This document shows, in pieces, positions 27,744-36,452 of a stretch of 64,000 nt of DNA. Origin of the DNA: CAXTPV01 sp965276715 (GTDB lineage: Bacteria; Pseudomonadota; Alphaproteobacteria; Acetobacterales; Acetobacteraceae); assembly GCA_965276715.1 (NCBI GenBank), contig OZ255622.1, forward strand, positions 744,001 to 808,000, in the 5' to 3' direction. The translations under genes were made by a program, and so were the position numbers. Under the pieces are notes generated by a model, which was not told where the DNA came from, ran no database searches, and saw only the letters and a list, made by a program, of their open reading frames with translations. Within the stretch, counting starts at the first letter, position 1. Each line of letters begins with the position of its first letter.

Positions 27744-28394
27744 ATGGTGGTGGAGTTCCGGAACGTGGGCGGATCGAAATCCGGGGTGGCGCATCCGCTG
27801 ATCGTGCGGCTGACGCATTGGGTGGGTGCGGCGGCGATAATCTGCATGATCCTGAGCGGTTGGACGATCTACAACGCCTCGCCGCTCCTGCCGTTCTCGT
27901 TTCCGCGCTGGGCAGGCCTCGGCGGCTGGCTGGCCGGCGGGATCGCCTGGCACATCAGCGCGATGTGGGTGCTGGTCGCGGACGGACTGGTGTATCTCGC
28001 GTATGGTCTGGCCACCGGTCATTTCAGGCGCGATATCGCGCCGCGTTCGTGGCGGGTGCTGTGGCGCGACATGATGGCGGCGCTGACCCTGCGGCTCCGG
28101 CACGCGTCGGGCCACTACAACGCGGTCCAGCGCCTGCTCTATGGCCTGGTGATCGTGGACGGCTCGGTGTCGGTTCTGACCGGCTTGTCGATCTGGAAGC
28201 CGGTGCAGCTCGGCTGGCTCGCGTGGTGCTTCGGCGGTTACGAGTGGGCGCGCCGGCTCCACTTCGTGGCCATGAGCGGGATCGTGTTCTTTCTCGTCGT
28301 GCATATCGTGCTGGTGGCGGTGTTTCCGTCGACGCTGGTGACGATGGTGACCGGCGGCAGGCGGGCGCCCGAAGCGGCCGAGCTCGGCGAATGA
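27744..28394 (+). CDS. Cytochrome b561-type membrane subunit
   Basis: The protein has 216 residues from ATG 27744 with AGGTGGG just upstream. Four membrane segments carry the histidines expected for two b hemes (RLTHWVGAA, GGIAWHISAMWV, RRLHFVAMSGIVFFLVVHIVLV). It belongs to the di-heme cytochrome b561/Ni-hydrogenase b-type group, which passes electrons between quinol and a periplasmic partner. The stop overlaps the start of the molybdoenzyme gene (ATGA), so the two form an electron-transfer unit, analogous to MsrQ-MsrP though this is not MsrQ. Confidence 0.9.
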   Translation: MVVEFRNVGGSKSGVAHPLIVRLTHWVGAAAIICMILSGWTIYNASPLLPFSFPRWAGLGGWLAGGIAWHISAMWVLVADGLVYLAYGLATGHFRRDIAPRSWRVLWRDMMAALTLRLRHASGHYNAVQRLLYGLVIVDGSVSVLTGLSIWKPVQLGWLAWCFGGYEWARRLHFVAMSGIVFFLVVHIVLVAVFPSTLVTMVTGGRRAPEAAELGE

Positions 28395-29128
28395 GCGGTC
28401 TGGGCGGGCATCGCCGGCAGGCGGTCCGGCTCGAGCGGCGGCTGATGCTGCGCGGGGCATTGTCGCTGGGCGCGCTGTCGCTGCTGGGAGGGTGCGATCT
28501 CGAGGACGACGACGCGGTCGACCGGGCGCTGTTCGCGATGCTGCGCTTCAACGATCGCGCGCAGGCGTGGCTGTTCGACCGGCATCGGCTGGCGGCCGAG
28601 TTCCCGGCGAGCGCGATCACGCGGCGGCCGAAATTCAACGCCTACTATCCCATCTACCAGGTGCGCAGCGTCGATCCGGACACGTGGCGGCTGGAGGTTG
28701 GCGGCCTGGTCGACGACAAGCGGCCCTGGACCCTGGCGGGGTTGCGCGGGATGGCGCAGCACAGCCAGATCACGCGTCACATCTGCATCGAGGGCTGGAG
28801 CCAGATCGGGCAGTGGTCGGGCGTGCGGCTGTCGGACTTCCTGCAGCGCGTGGGGGCGGACATGCGGGCACCATTCGTGGGCTTCACATGTTTCGACGGC
28901 TATTCGACGAGCATCGACATGGCGTCGGCGCTGCAGCCGCAGACGATCCTGGCGCTGGAATTCGATGGGGCGGTGCTCGATCCGCCGTTCGGGGCGCCGG
29001 TCAGGCTGCGCATTCCGACCAAGCTCGGGTTCAAGAGTGCGAAGAACCTGGCCTCCGTGTTCGTCAGCAACACCAATCCGGGAGGCTACTGGGAAAACCA
29101 GGGCTACAACTGGTTCAGCGGGTCGTGA
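28391..29128 (+). CDS. Molybdopterin-dependent oxidoreductase, sulfite oxidase/MsrP family, predicted Tat lipoprotein
   Basis: The protein has 245 residues. The N-terminus LERRLMLRGALSLGALSLLGGC combines a twin arginine with a lipobox (C35), suggesting export folded and anchoring by lipid. The Mo-binding cysteine is C132 in RHICIEGWSQIGQWSG, the family's hallmark. KLGFKSAKNLASVFV and the ending GGYWENQGYNWFSG are also usual. It likely reduces or oxidises a small periplasmic substrate using electrons from the co-encoded cytochrome b561. The substrate is unknown; a methionine sulfoxide role is possible. Confidence 0.85.
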   Translation: MSGLGGHRRQAVRLERRLMLRGALSLGALSLLGGCDLEDDDAVDRALFAMLRFNDRAQAWLFDRHRLAAEFPASAITRRPKFNAYYPIYQVRSVDPDTWRLEVGGLVDDKRPWTLAGLRGMAQHSQITRHICIEGWSQIGQWSGVRLSDFLQRVGADMRAPFVGFTCFDGYSTSIDMASALQPQTILALEFDGAVLDPPFGAPVRLRIPTKLGFKSAKNLASVFVSNTNPGGYWENQGYNWFSGS

Positions 29129-29135
29129 GGCCGAG

Positions 29136-30209
29136 CTACGCGAACTCTCGCTGACGGGACTTCTTGGGCGACAAGACACGGCGCCACCAGACCCCGCGCT
29201 GGAGTGGTGATGCGTCGGGGATCGACCGGCCGGTCGCGTGTTCAGCCATCGCGGCTTCGGCTGCGCGCAGGAGGGAAATCCAGAGGTCGGCGTCGAAGCC
29301 TCCTGCATGGCCGTAGGTGGAAAGGCGGCCATGGTAGGCGCGATAGAGGCCGTCACCGAGCGGCTCGACGAGGGCGTTCTCTCGCCCGGGTTCGCTGGCG
29401 GTGACCCACAGCAGTCGACCGGGCCCCCTCGCCCTGATCGCCCGGTGCAGGTCCCGCATGCCGGCCTCCCGATCGCCCTCGTCGACCCGTCTGACGAACA
29501 CCTTGTGGCCGGTCTCGACATCCTCCATCAGCATCTGCGCCATGAAGGAAAGCTTGCTGGACTCCGCCTTGCGGATCGCGTCCTCGGTCATGGCGGCGAC
29601 GAAGACCCTGGTGTGGAAGGTGAAGCCGTAGCGCCGGCTGGTCGCGACCCACTCGCCGCCGAAATCACTCATCGCGAGATCGTCCGGGGTCGCGAAGTCC
29701 TCGAAGCCGTTATCGATCGCCTCGACCAGCGCTTCGCTCCGGCGGGTGCCCGCGTAGCGCAGCAGGCCGAGACGCTCGACGCCGACGTCGCGCTGCATCA
29801 GGCCGAATTCGCAATTGTCGCCCAGCCCTTCGAAACGCATGACCAGGTCGCGCTCCGCCTTGGGACGGTGGCGGTTGACGGTCAGCACCCGGCCGAGGTC
29901 GATGGAGAGGCTGTCGCCGATCGAGAACGCGACTTGGAGCCTGGCGCGCGTGAGGTCCGGGTCGGTCTCGATGCGCCGTTCGAGGCGGAAGCGCGCCGCG
30001 TTCGCGTCGGGTCCGGCATAGGTGGCGACGTCGGGGCTCGGGAGGCGGAACTCGTCGATCGGTATCGGTGTCGTGCCCGGGATCTCGAGCGTGATCGCGA
30101 TGATGTCGTTGCTGGAATGGATCCAGCCGCCGCAGATCAATCCGACGCCGGGCCGGTCATCGTATTCGGCGATGAAATTGTCGATCACATGGACGAAGCT
30201 CGAGATCAT
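29136..30209 (-). CDS. Unknown protein of glycan clusters with GDNCEFG motif
   Basis: The protein has 357 residues. The centre has the recurrent pattern FEGLGDNCEFGLMQR then GVERLGLLRYAG (residues 126-154), found in proteins near glycosyltransferases and sometimes annotated as papain-like (DUF1796-like), with C133 a possible nucleophile. The N-terminal 110 residues are beta-rich. The tail is basic (RRVLSPKKSRQREFA). It lies 15 bp after the stop of the next upstream glycan gene at 30225, so they form one operon. Function unknown. Confidence 0.7.
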   Translation of the reverse strand: MISSFVHVIDNFIAEYDDRPGVGLICGGWIHSSNDIIAITLEIPGTTPIPIDEFRLPSPDVATYAGPDANAARFRLERRIETDPDLTRARLQVAFSIGDSLSIDLGRVLTVNRHRPKAERDLVMRFEGLGDNCEFGLMQRDVGVERLGLLRYAGTRRSEALVEAIDNGFEDFATPDDLAMSDFGGEWVATSRRYGFTFHTRVFVAAMTEDAIRKAESSKLSFMAQMLMEDVETGHKVFVRRVDEGDREAGMRDLHRAIRARGPGRLLWVTASEPGRENALVEPLGDGLYRAYHGRLSTYGHAGGFDADLWISLLRAAEAAMAEHATGRSIPDASPLQRGVWWRRVLSPKKSRQREFA

Positions 30210-30224
30210 CGGGTCCTCGCTGCT

Positions 30225-31508
30225 TCAGGCGGCCAGCCGGTCGGCGGCAGGCGGCGTGGCGAGATAGCCGAGTGCCGCGCCGATGACGGCGTGGAAATGG
30301 TGGAAATCGCGGTAGCGGCCGAAGCCGACGGCGTCCGCGGCTTCGGGATGGCGGCGGGCGTAGAACGGGACGTCGAGGGCGAAACAGGTCCGGTTCTCGT
30401 CGAAACCGTGCAGCGTGTAGTGGTGGACGGCCTCGCCGAGACGGCCGTCGGCGACGGCCTCGGCGATCTCGCGATGGGTGCGCAGGTAGTAGGCGGGGTC
30501 GAACAGGGGGAGATAGTCGGCGATGTTGCGCGGCGCGCGTTTCTGTCCGGTGAGGCAGGCGGCCGCGTCCTCGGCGGACAGGCGTCGCCAGCGCCCCTCG
30601 AGCTCGGCGTGATAGTCGAGCACGGATGCGCCGTTGACGGCGTAGTTGGCGGGAAAGAACCAGGTGTCGTAGCGCGGGTCGCGTCTTGGGACGAGGTCGT
30701 GGTCGGCGCCGTAGCAGGCGCAGGCGAACGGGCTGAGCAGGCCATTGACCGGGAAGACGATCCGCCTCGCCTCCGACAGGAACGCGGCGGTCCAGGCGAA
30801 GGTGCTGATCGACAGGCACAGATTGGGCGCGCTGCGCAGGACCTCGAAATCCTCCATCGGCTCGCGGCCGGCGATGAAGGGCGCGTCGGGAAAGGCGGCA
30901 CGCAGGGCATCGAGATACGGTGACGGCGTGAGCTGTCCGAAGAAGACCGGCGAGAGGCCGGTGTCACGCACGATGTCGCGATAGAACGAGACCGGAAGCA
31001 GCGTGTAGAAGGGATAGAAGCCGCTCAGAACCTCGTTCATGCGCAAGCTGATGACGATGACGTCGTCGTCGAAGGCATGGACGGGTTTGCCGCGCCTGCC
31101 GAAGACGGTGCGGTAGCATTCGACCGGCAGCAGGTTGTCGACGTGCTGGAGATAGTCGAGCAGCACCACGTGGGCGAACTGGCCGGACGCCACGAGCTGG
31201 GCGGTGCGGTCGAGGTCGATCCGATTGTCCGGTACGCGCCAGGCGGGCTCGGCGATGTCGATCGCCGGCTCGACGATGCCCCACTCGGGCAGGCTGATGT
31301 TGGACAGTCTTGCGGCCGGCAGACGTGCCTGCAGGGCGAGAGCCGCCATGTACTGGATCATGCGGTTGGCGATATTTCCCATCGATCGCGTATGGATGAC
31401 CGGGTGGGGATGAACCGGCTCGTGGTTCTGGCGCTGGGCGAGCCGGGCCTCGATTTCGATGAGGCGACGCTCGATACGGGCACGCCACTGGTTGTCGTCG
31501 ATGGACAT
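30225..31508 (-). CDS. Predicted glycan-related protein with repeat-type C-terminal module
   Basis: The protein has 427 residues from ATG 31508. A short coiled N-terminus (IERRLIEIEARLAQ) is followed by RSMGNIANRMIQYMAALALQARLP. The middle part has a fold like bacterial fucosyl/polysaccharide transferases (VIVISLRMNEVLSGFYP, LCLSISTFAWTAAFLSEARRIVFP). The C-terminus holds the FDPAYYLRTHREIAEA...AVHHYTLHGFDENR module that recurs in glycosyltransferases of alphaproteobacteria. No known specificity. It is divergent from the gene at 31637, with an inverted repeat between them. Confidence 0.65.
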   Translation of the reverse strand: MSIDDNQWRARIERRLIEIEARLAQRQNHEPVHPHPVIHTRSMGNIANRMIQYMAALALQARLPAARLSNISLPEWGIVEPAIDIAEPAWRVPDNRIDLDRTAQLVASGQFAHVVLLDYLQHVDNLLPVECYRTVFGRRGKPVHAFDDDVIVISLRMNEVLSGFYPFYTLLPVSFYRDIVRDTGLSPVFFGQLTPSPYLDALRAAFPDAPFIAGREPMEDFEVLRSAPNLCLSISTFAWTAAFLSEARRIVFPVNGLLSPFACACYGADHDLVPRRDPRYDTWFFPANYAVNGASVLDYHAELEGRWRRLSAEDAAACLTGQKRAPRNIADYLPLFDPAYYLRTHREIAEAVADGRLGEAVHHYTLHGFDENRTCFALDVPFYARRHPEAADAVGFGRYRDFHHFHAVIGAALGYLATPPAADRLAA

Positions 31509-31538
31509 CGAGAGCCGCCGTTTGTTACGTTGTGACAC

Positions 31539-31617
31539 TGTTGCGATACTGCATCGGCGTGTCAAGCTCAGGATCGCGGTTGAGTCACGGCAGGCCGCAC
31601 GTTATGGTATCGCAACA
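31539..31617. promoter_or_regulatory. 11-bp inverted repeat in a divergent promoter region
   Basis: TGTTGCGATAC (31539-31549) and GTATCGCAACA (31607-31617) are exact reverse complements 57 bp apart. They lie in the gap between two divergently read glycan genes. The spacing would suit a looping repressor or two operator half-sites. The site lies before ATG 31637, which favours that start. Confidence 0.4.
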
Positions 31618-31636
31618 ACATCGCTGGCGACCCCGA

Positions 31637-32461
31637 ATGAACGGCCGCATCTACACGTGTCATCACCTGCCTCCCGAGCGGGTCCTGTCGACGTCGGTGT
31701 TCTCGACGCTCGTCTCGGGCTGCCGGACCGACGAGGTGACGGGCATGCTCGGCGACCTCGGCGGCGTGAACATCGCGGAGCCGAACTGGCATTCGGAAAT
31801 GCGGCATCAGTATCATGTCTGGCAGGAGCGGCTGACCGGCATGGATTATGTCGGGTTCGAGCATTATCGGCGCATCTTCTTCGTCAACCCGTTGAGTGCG
31901 GTCCGGATGCGGCGCTTCTGCCCGGACCTGCTCGCGGTCGCGCGGCAGTTCTGGTCGGACGAGGGCTGCGTCGGGCTCCGGCTCGACGCGACCCAATTCA
32001 GCCAGGCGCTCGATCTGAGAGAAAGCTTCGACGACGAGACGCGCTCGATGGTCGAACGGCTGATGCGCGACAGCGACATCGTCACGCAGCGGCCGCAGGC
32101 GCAGGCGCTCGACGCGCAGTTCAAGGCATGTCATTCCGCGGCCGAATGGGACATCTTCGTCGACACGGTGCGCGGGACGCGGTTCCACGCGATGTCGGCC
32201 GGCCTGATCGATTTTTCGTTGCGGACGTCGTTCTTCTGCAACATGCACATCATGCGAACCGACATGTTCCTCGAGTACATGGAATTCTGGTTCGCGTGCA
32301 TGACGGCGCTCGAGGAACGGATCGAGAAGCGCGAGCGTCATTTCGGCTTCTTCTCGGAACGGTTGCTGAACCTGTTCGTCAACGGCAAGCGGCTGATGGA
32401 CCCGCTCATCAGGGTGCGGTCGCTGCCGTTCGTGATCGACCAGCGGCCGGCGGCGCGATGA
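31637..32461 (+). CDS. DUF4422-like glycosyltransferase
   Basis: The protein has 274 residues. It matches the DUF4422 pattern: NIAEPNWHSEMRHQYHVWQE then DYVGFEHYRRIFFV, and later HSAAEWDIFVDTV and CNMHIMRTDMFLEYMEFWF. Members are capsule or LPS glycosyltransferases. ATG 31637 is preferred; ATG 31604 lies within the inverted repeat. Its stop overlaps the sulfotransferase start (ATGA at 32458-32461), so the two are co-translated and probably act on the same glycan. Confidence 0.75.
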   Translation: MNGRIYTCHHLPPERVLSTSVFSTLVSGCRTDEVTGMLGDLGGVNIAEPNWHSEMRHQYHVWQERLTGMDYVGFEHYRRIFFVNPLSAVRMRRFCPDLLAVARQFWSDEGCVGLRLDATQFSQALDLRESFDDETRSMVERLMRDSDIVTQRPQAQALDAQFKACHSAAEWDIFVDTVRGTRFHAMSAGLIDFSLRTSFFCNMHIMRTDMFLEYMEFWFACMTALEERIEKRERHFGFFSERLLNLFVNGKRLMDPLIRVRSLPFVIDQRPAAR

Positions 32462-33492
32462 CCGACTGCGGGCGGGACCACCTGATCGGGCATGTCGACC
32501 AGGCGGACGAGGCGGCGATCGTGGGATGGCTCGCCAATCTCGATCATCCGGGGCGACTCGAGACGGTGACGTGCGTGGGCGCCTGCGGCGGCCGGGTGGC
32601 GTTCCAGGCCTGGCACATGCGCGAGGATGTCTGCGCCTGGTTCGGGATCGGCGGCCGCTTCGGGTTCGTGATCCCGGCGGCGGCACTGGGCGGGCTGCGC
32701 GGACCGATCACGTTGCGCGACCGCCAGGGGACGGTGCTGACCAACGGGGAGGCGCTCGAGGATCCAAACGGTGGATCGGCCGGCAGCGCGGAGGCCACGA
32801 CGATCTTCCTGCACATCCCGAAGACGGCGGGGACGAGCCTGCGCAACGCGCTCGTCGGCGACATGCAGCCGTCGGACCGGTTGTTCCTCTATCCGGAGCC
32901 GTTCGGGCTGACGGTGCAGGAACTGGCGGCGTTGCCCATCGCCCAGCGCCGCGCGGCGCACTGGATCGTGGGGCACGCCTATTTCGGGATCGACCGTTTC
33001 CTGGGTCGGGACGCGCGTTACGTGACCTTCCTGCGCGAACCGCTGGCACGGCTGCGCTCGCATGCCGCGCATCATCGGGCCGCGGGCACGGTCTTCCGCC
33101 ACGGGGGGGAGACGACCGATCTGGCCGTGATCGTCGAGGAGGGACAGGACGAGGAGTTCGACAATCTGATGGTCCGCTCGATCGCGGGCCTGCCCAGGGA
33201 CATCGTGCCGCTCGGAGCGATCGGGGAAGAGGACGTGGCACTCGCGCTGTTCAACATCGAGCGCCACTTCGCCTGCGTCGGTCTCGTCGAGAGGATGGAG
33301 CGGGACGCGATCCGGCTCGGCGCGGTTCTGGGCCGGACGATCGGGCAGGTCGGGCGGGAGAACGTCGCCCGCGACGCGGGCAGCGACGTCCTGGACCGGA
33401 TGATCGATTGGGATCGTGTCGTCCGACGCAACCGGTTCGACCGGATGCTCTACGATCGCGTCCGGGCGTCACTCGACGGGACGACAGGCTAG
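32458..33492 (+). CDS. Sulfotransferase with N-terminal GWxxD-type module
   Basis: The protein has 344 residues. Residues 1-105 form a beta module (GHVDQADEAAIVGWLANLDHPGR, FGIGGRFGFVIPA) found ahead of many alphaproteobacterial glycosyltransferases. The sulfotransferase part begins TIFLHIPKTAGTSLRNAL, the PAPS phosphosulfate loop, with 3'-phosphate site FLREPLARLRSHAAHHR. It would sulfate the glycan made by its neighbour. Its TAG stop shares CTAG (33489-33492) with the stop of the convergent ruvA gene. Confidence 0.85.
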   Translation: MTDCGRDHLIGHVDQADEAAIVGWLANLDHPGRLETVTCVGACGGRVAFQAWHMREDVCAWFGIGGRFGFVIPAAALGGLRGPITLRDRQGTVLTNGEALEDPNGGSAGSAEATTIFLHIPKTAGTSLRNALVGDMQPSDRLFLYPEPFGLTVQELAALPIAQRRAAHWIVGHAYFGIDRFLGRDARYVTFLREPLARLRSHAAHHRAAGTVFRHGGETTDLAVIVEEGQDEEFDNLMVRSIAGLPRDIVPLGAIGEEDVALALFNIERHFACVGLVERMERDAIRLGAVLGRTIGQVGRENVARDAGSDVLDRMIDWDRVVRRNRFDRMLYDRVRASLDGTTG

Positions 33493-34088
33493 CGGGGGGC
33501 GAGTTCGCGCAGGCTGCGGCGGATGATGGTGTCGAGGGTGGCGCCGGGTCCGGCATCGCCGATCGCGCGAACGACGATCGGATGCGCCTCGACGCGGCGG
33601 AAGCCGAGGCCCGCGAGAGCGAGAAGCGCGTCCGACTCCAGGCCGCGCGCGGGCGCCGGCGCAAGGCCTTCGGAGGCGACCGGCATCGCGCTCGCGCGGG
33701 CCCGCAATTCGGCGAGGATACGGTCGGCGAGGCGCGGACCGACGCCGGGGGCGCGGGTGAGGCCGGCGCGATCGCCGGCGGCGATGATGGCGGCGAGGTC
33801 GACGGGACCGGCCGCCGAGAGGACTCCGAGTGCCACCTTGGCGCCGACACCCTGGACGGTGGTGAGCAGGCGGAACCAGTCGCGCTCGGCGGGCTCGGCG
33901 AAGCCGTAGAGGGTGATGGCGTCCTCGCGGACCTGGGTCTCGACCAGCACGCGCGCGCGTTCGGGCGGATGCGGCAAGGCCGCGAGCGTTCGCGTCGACG
34001 CGAGCACGAGATAGCCGACGCCGCCAACGTCGATGACGCAGCGATCGGGCTCGATGGCGGCGAGCAGGCCGGTGAGTTGCGCGATCAT
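33489..34088 (-). CDS. ruvA: Holliday junction branch-migration protein RuvA
   Basis: The protein has 199 residues. The N-terminal OB-fold (MIAQLTGLLAAIEPDRCVIDVGGVGYLVLAS), the helix-hairpin-helix pair (LTTVQGVGAKVALGVLS and LTRAPGVGPRLADRILAEL) and the C-terminal RuvB-binding domain (SDALLALAGLGFRRVEA) are complete. It binds four-way junctions and loads RuvB. It is separated from ruvC by 3.8 kb and from ruvB by 6.5 kb, unlike the usual ruvCAB run. It ends in a 4-bp overlap with the sulfotransferase. Confidence 0.96.
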   Translation of the reverse strand: MIAQLTGLLAAIEPDRCVIDVGGVGYLVLASTRTLAALPHPPERARVLVETQVREDAITLYGFAEPAERDWFRLLTTVQGVGAKVALGVLSAAGPVDLAAIIAAGDRAGLTRAPGVGPRLADRILAELRARASAMPVASEGLAPAPARGLESDALLALAGLGFRRVEAHPIVVRAIGDAGPGATLDTIIRRSLRELAPR

Positions 34089-34258
34089 GCCGGGGTCCGG
34101 CCGCGGTCGACGTCAGGAGATGTTGGCGGACCGCGTCGGAACGGCATCGGGATCGCAACGGTCTGGCTGCTGGTCTGGCCGGTCATGGGTCGTCCTTGGA
34201 TTGTCGCGTTTCACCTATCAATGGTTCGGTGAGACGGACGTCGTAGGGGGAGGATGAC

Positions 34259-35317
34259 ATGAAGGCCATTCGCATCGAGCAGTATGGCGGACCGGAAGTG
34301 CTCCGGCTCGAGGACATCCCGGTGCCCGAACCCGGCGCCGGCGAGGTGCTGGTGCGGATGGCCCATGCCGGGATCAACGTGATGGATCTGGGAACGCGCA
34401 AGGGCGTGTTCGCCAACTCGCGGACCTACCCGGTCCGCCTGCCGAGCACCATCGGCATGGAAGGGGCGGGAACGGTGGAGCGGGTCGGCGCCGGCGTGAC
34501 CGGGTTCCGCGCAGGCGATCGGGTGGCCTACTGCCTCGTCTGGAACAGCCATGCCGAATTCGCCGTCGTGCCGGCCTGGCAGCTCGTCCACGTTCCGTCC
34601 GCCCTGCCGCTTGCCCTTGCCGCCGCCGCAACCTTCCAGGGTTTGACAGCCCACTATCTGGCGACCGACGTCGGCCGCCTCGGGCCCGGGCGATCCTGCC
34701 TGGTGCACGCGGCGGCAGGGGGCGTGGGGCAGCTCCTCGTCGGCTTCGCGGCGCGGCTGGGAGCGACGGTCTACGGCACGGTCCGCGCCGAGGACCAGAA
34801 GCGGGTCGCGCGCGAACGTGGCGCCGAGGACGTGTTCCTGTCAGGACGCGGCTTCGTGGCACCGCTGCTCGAGCTGACCGGTGGCGCCGGGGTGGACGTG
34901 GTGTTCGATTCCGTGGGCAAGCCGACGCTGCGCGACGGTTTCAGGGTGACGCGCAAGCACGGGCTGGTGGTGAGCTTCGGGATGTCCGGCGGCGCCGTGG
35001 ACGACCTCGATCCGGCGGAGCTGGGCGAAGCGGGATCGCTTTATCTGACCCGTCCCCGGTTGAAGGACCATCTCCCCGACGCGGACACCATACGGGCGCG
35101 CGCGGCGGCACTCTATGACGGGCTTGCCGATGGCACGCTGTCGCTGTCGCTGGGCAGGCGCTACGCCATGGAACAGATCCGCCTGGCACATGCCGACCTG
35201 GAGGGACGCAAGACGGGAGGCAAGACGCTGCTCGACATCGCTGGCACGGGCTCATCAGGACATCCAGAAGACGCCCAACACCCCGGCCGCTCGCCGCAAC
35301 ACTACGGCGCGCTGTAA
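34259..35317 (+). CDS. Quinone oxidoreductase-like zinc-free medium-chain dehydrogenase
   Basis: The protein has 352 residues, with GGGGGAGG 6 bp before ATG 34259. It is of the QOR/zeta-crystallin type: MKAIRIEQYGGPEVL, GVNVMD-like AGINVMDLGTRKG, and the NADPH loop VHAAAGGVGQLLVGFA. The structural and catalytic zinc cysteines are absent. The C-terminal 25 residues (SSGHPEDAQHPGRSPQHYGAL) go beyond the usual end at LLDI and may be a recent extension. It is likely an NADPH-dependent quinone or enone reductase. It lies within the block inserted between ruvA and ruvC. Confidence 0.88.
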   Translation: MKAIRIEQYGGPEVLRLEDIPVPEPGAGEVLVRMAHAGINVMDLGTRKGVFANSRTYPVRLPSTIGMEGAGTVERVGAGVTGFRAGDRVAYCLVWNSHAEFAVVPAWQLVHVPSALPLALAAAATFQGLTAHYLATDVGRLGPGRSCLVHAAAGGVGQLLVGFAARLGATVYGTVRAEDQKRVARERGAEDVFLSGRGFVAPLLELTGGAGVDVVFDSVGKPTLRDGFRVTRKHGLVVSFGMSGGAVDDLDPAELGEAGSLYLTRPRLKDHLPDADTIRARAAALYDGLADGTLSLSLGRRYAMEQIRLAHADLEGRKTGGKTLLDIAGTGSSGHPEDAQHPGRSPQHYGAL

Positions 35318-35366
35318 GATCCGAACGGTTCGCATTTCAGCACGTCAAGCGACCGCTGAACTTGAT

Positions 35367-35394
35367 TTGCCACTATCAGTGGTCGTGTTATCTT
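35367..35394 (+). promoter_or_regulatory. Candidate promoter with operator palindrome upstream of the 2OG-oxygenase and metY
   Basis: TTGCCA (35367-35372) and TATCTT (35389-35394) are 16 bp apart. CCACT-ATC-AGTGG (35370-35382) overlaps the -35 and spacer, an arrangement that suits repression. I do not see a SAM riboswitch here. Confidence 0.4.
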
Positions 35395-35438
35395 CTGGCG
35401 ATCTCGAGACCGGGCATCCGCCGGGAGGAGCCAGCGCC

Positions 35439-36440
35439 ATGCCGAGCCTGCCCGTCATCGACCTGTCCCGGCTCGATGAGCAACCCCAGCTCCGGACGCT
35501 CCGATCGGTCGCGCGCGAGATCGGTTTCTTCTATCTCGTGGGGCACGGCATCGACCGATCACGCGACGCCACCCTGCTTCGTGCGGCGCGCCAGTTCTTC
35601 GCGCTCGACGATGCCGACAAGCAGGCGATCGCGATGATCCGGTCGCCGCATTTCCGCGGCTACACCGGCGCCGGCGGCGAGCGCACGCGCGGCCTGCCGG
35701 ACTGGCGCGAGCAGATCGACATCGGTCTCGACCGCGAACCTGTTCCGCGGACGCGGAGTGCCGGCGCATGGACCCGTCTGATCGGTCCGAACCAATGGCC
35801 AGCCGCACCGCCCGACTTCCGGCCGATCGTCGAGCGATGGCAGCGTTCGATCCGGGCCCTGCTGCAGCACCTGCTCGAGGCTTTCGCGCTCGCCCTCGGC
35901 CAGTATCGCAACGGTTTCGCCGGCATCTCCGGCGCGGGTTCGTACGAGCTCCTCAAGCTGCTCCGCTATCCCGGCCGCCAAACCGGCGAGGGCCTCGGCC
36001 AGGGCGTCGGCGCCCACAAGGACGGCGGCCTGCTGTCGTTGATCCTCCAGGACGGCGAGGGCGGCCTGGAGGTCGAGGCGGCCGACGGGCGGTGGCTCCC
36101 GGCCGAACCGATCGCGGGCGCGTACGTGGTCAATATCGGCGAGCTCCTCGAACTCGCCTCCGACGGCTACTTCAAGGCGGCCATGCACCGCGTAATCAGC
36201 CCGGCACCCGGCCGGGATCGCGTCTCGGCGGCCTTCTTCCTCGGCGCCCGGTTGGACGCCACCATCGAGGCGCTCGCGCTGCCGCCCGACCTGGCGGCCG
36301 AGTCGGCAGGCGTCGGGCGCGACCCCGACAACCCGTTGTTCCGTGACGTCGCCCGCAATACGCTGAAGAGCCGACTGCGCTCCCATCCCGACGTCGCGGC
36401 GGCACACCATGCCGACCTGCTCGCCCACGCAGAGCCCTGA
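35439..36440 (+). CDS. 2-oxoglutarate/Fe(II)-dependent oxygenase, isopenicillin N synthase-like
   Basis: The protein has 333 residues, with GGGAGGAG 8 bp before ATG 35439. The N-terminal DIOX_N region reads LPVIDLSRL and REIGFFYLVGHGI. Iron ligands are H193, D195 (GAHKDGGLLSLI) and H250 (MHRVISP); the cosubstrate pair is R261 and S263 (RVSAAFF). This group includes IPNS-like and plant-type oxidases with broad substrates. metY starts 12 bp after its stop, so it may act on a sulfur amino acid or related compound; that is inference from context. Confidence 0.85.
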   Translation: MPSLPVIDLSRLDEQPQLRTLRSVAREIGFFYLVGHGIDRSRDATLLRAARQFFALDDADKQAIAMIRSPHFRGYTGAGGERTRGLPDWREQIDIGLDREPVPRTRSAGAWTRLIGPNQWPAAPPDFRPIVERWQRSIRALLQHLLEAFALALGQYRNGFAGISGAGSYELLKLLRYPGRQTGEGLGQGVGAHKDGGLLSLILQDGEGGLEVEAADGRWLPAEPIAGAYVVNIGELLELASDGYFKAAMHRVISPAPGRDRVSAAFFLGARLDATIEALALPPDLAAESAGVGRDPDNPLFRDVARNTLKSRLRSHPDVAAAHHADLLAHAEP

Positions 36441-36452
36441 CCGGAGGCCGCG

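Noticed and set aside
35318..35438. A SAM riboswitch upstream of the metY operon
   Set aside because: I looked for SAM-II-like conserved blocks because metY genes in this class often carry them. Only a short palindrome over a promoter-like sequence is present.
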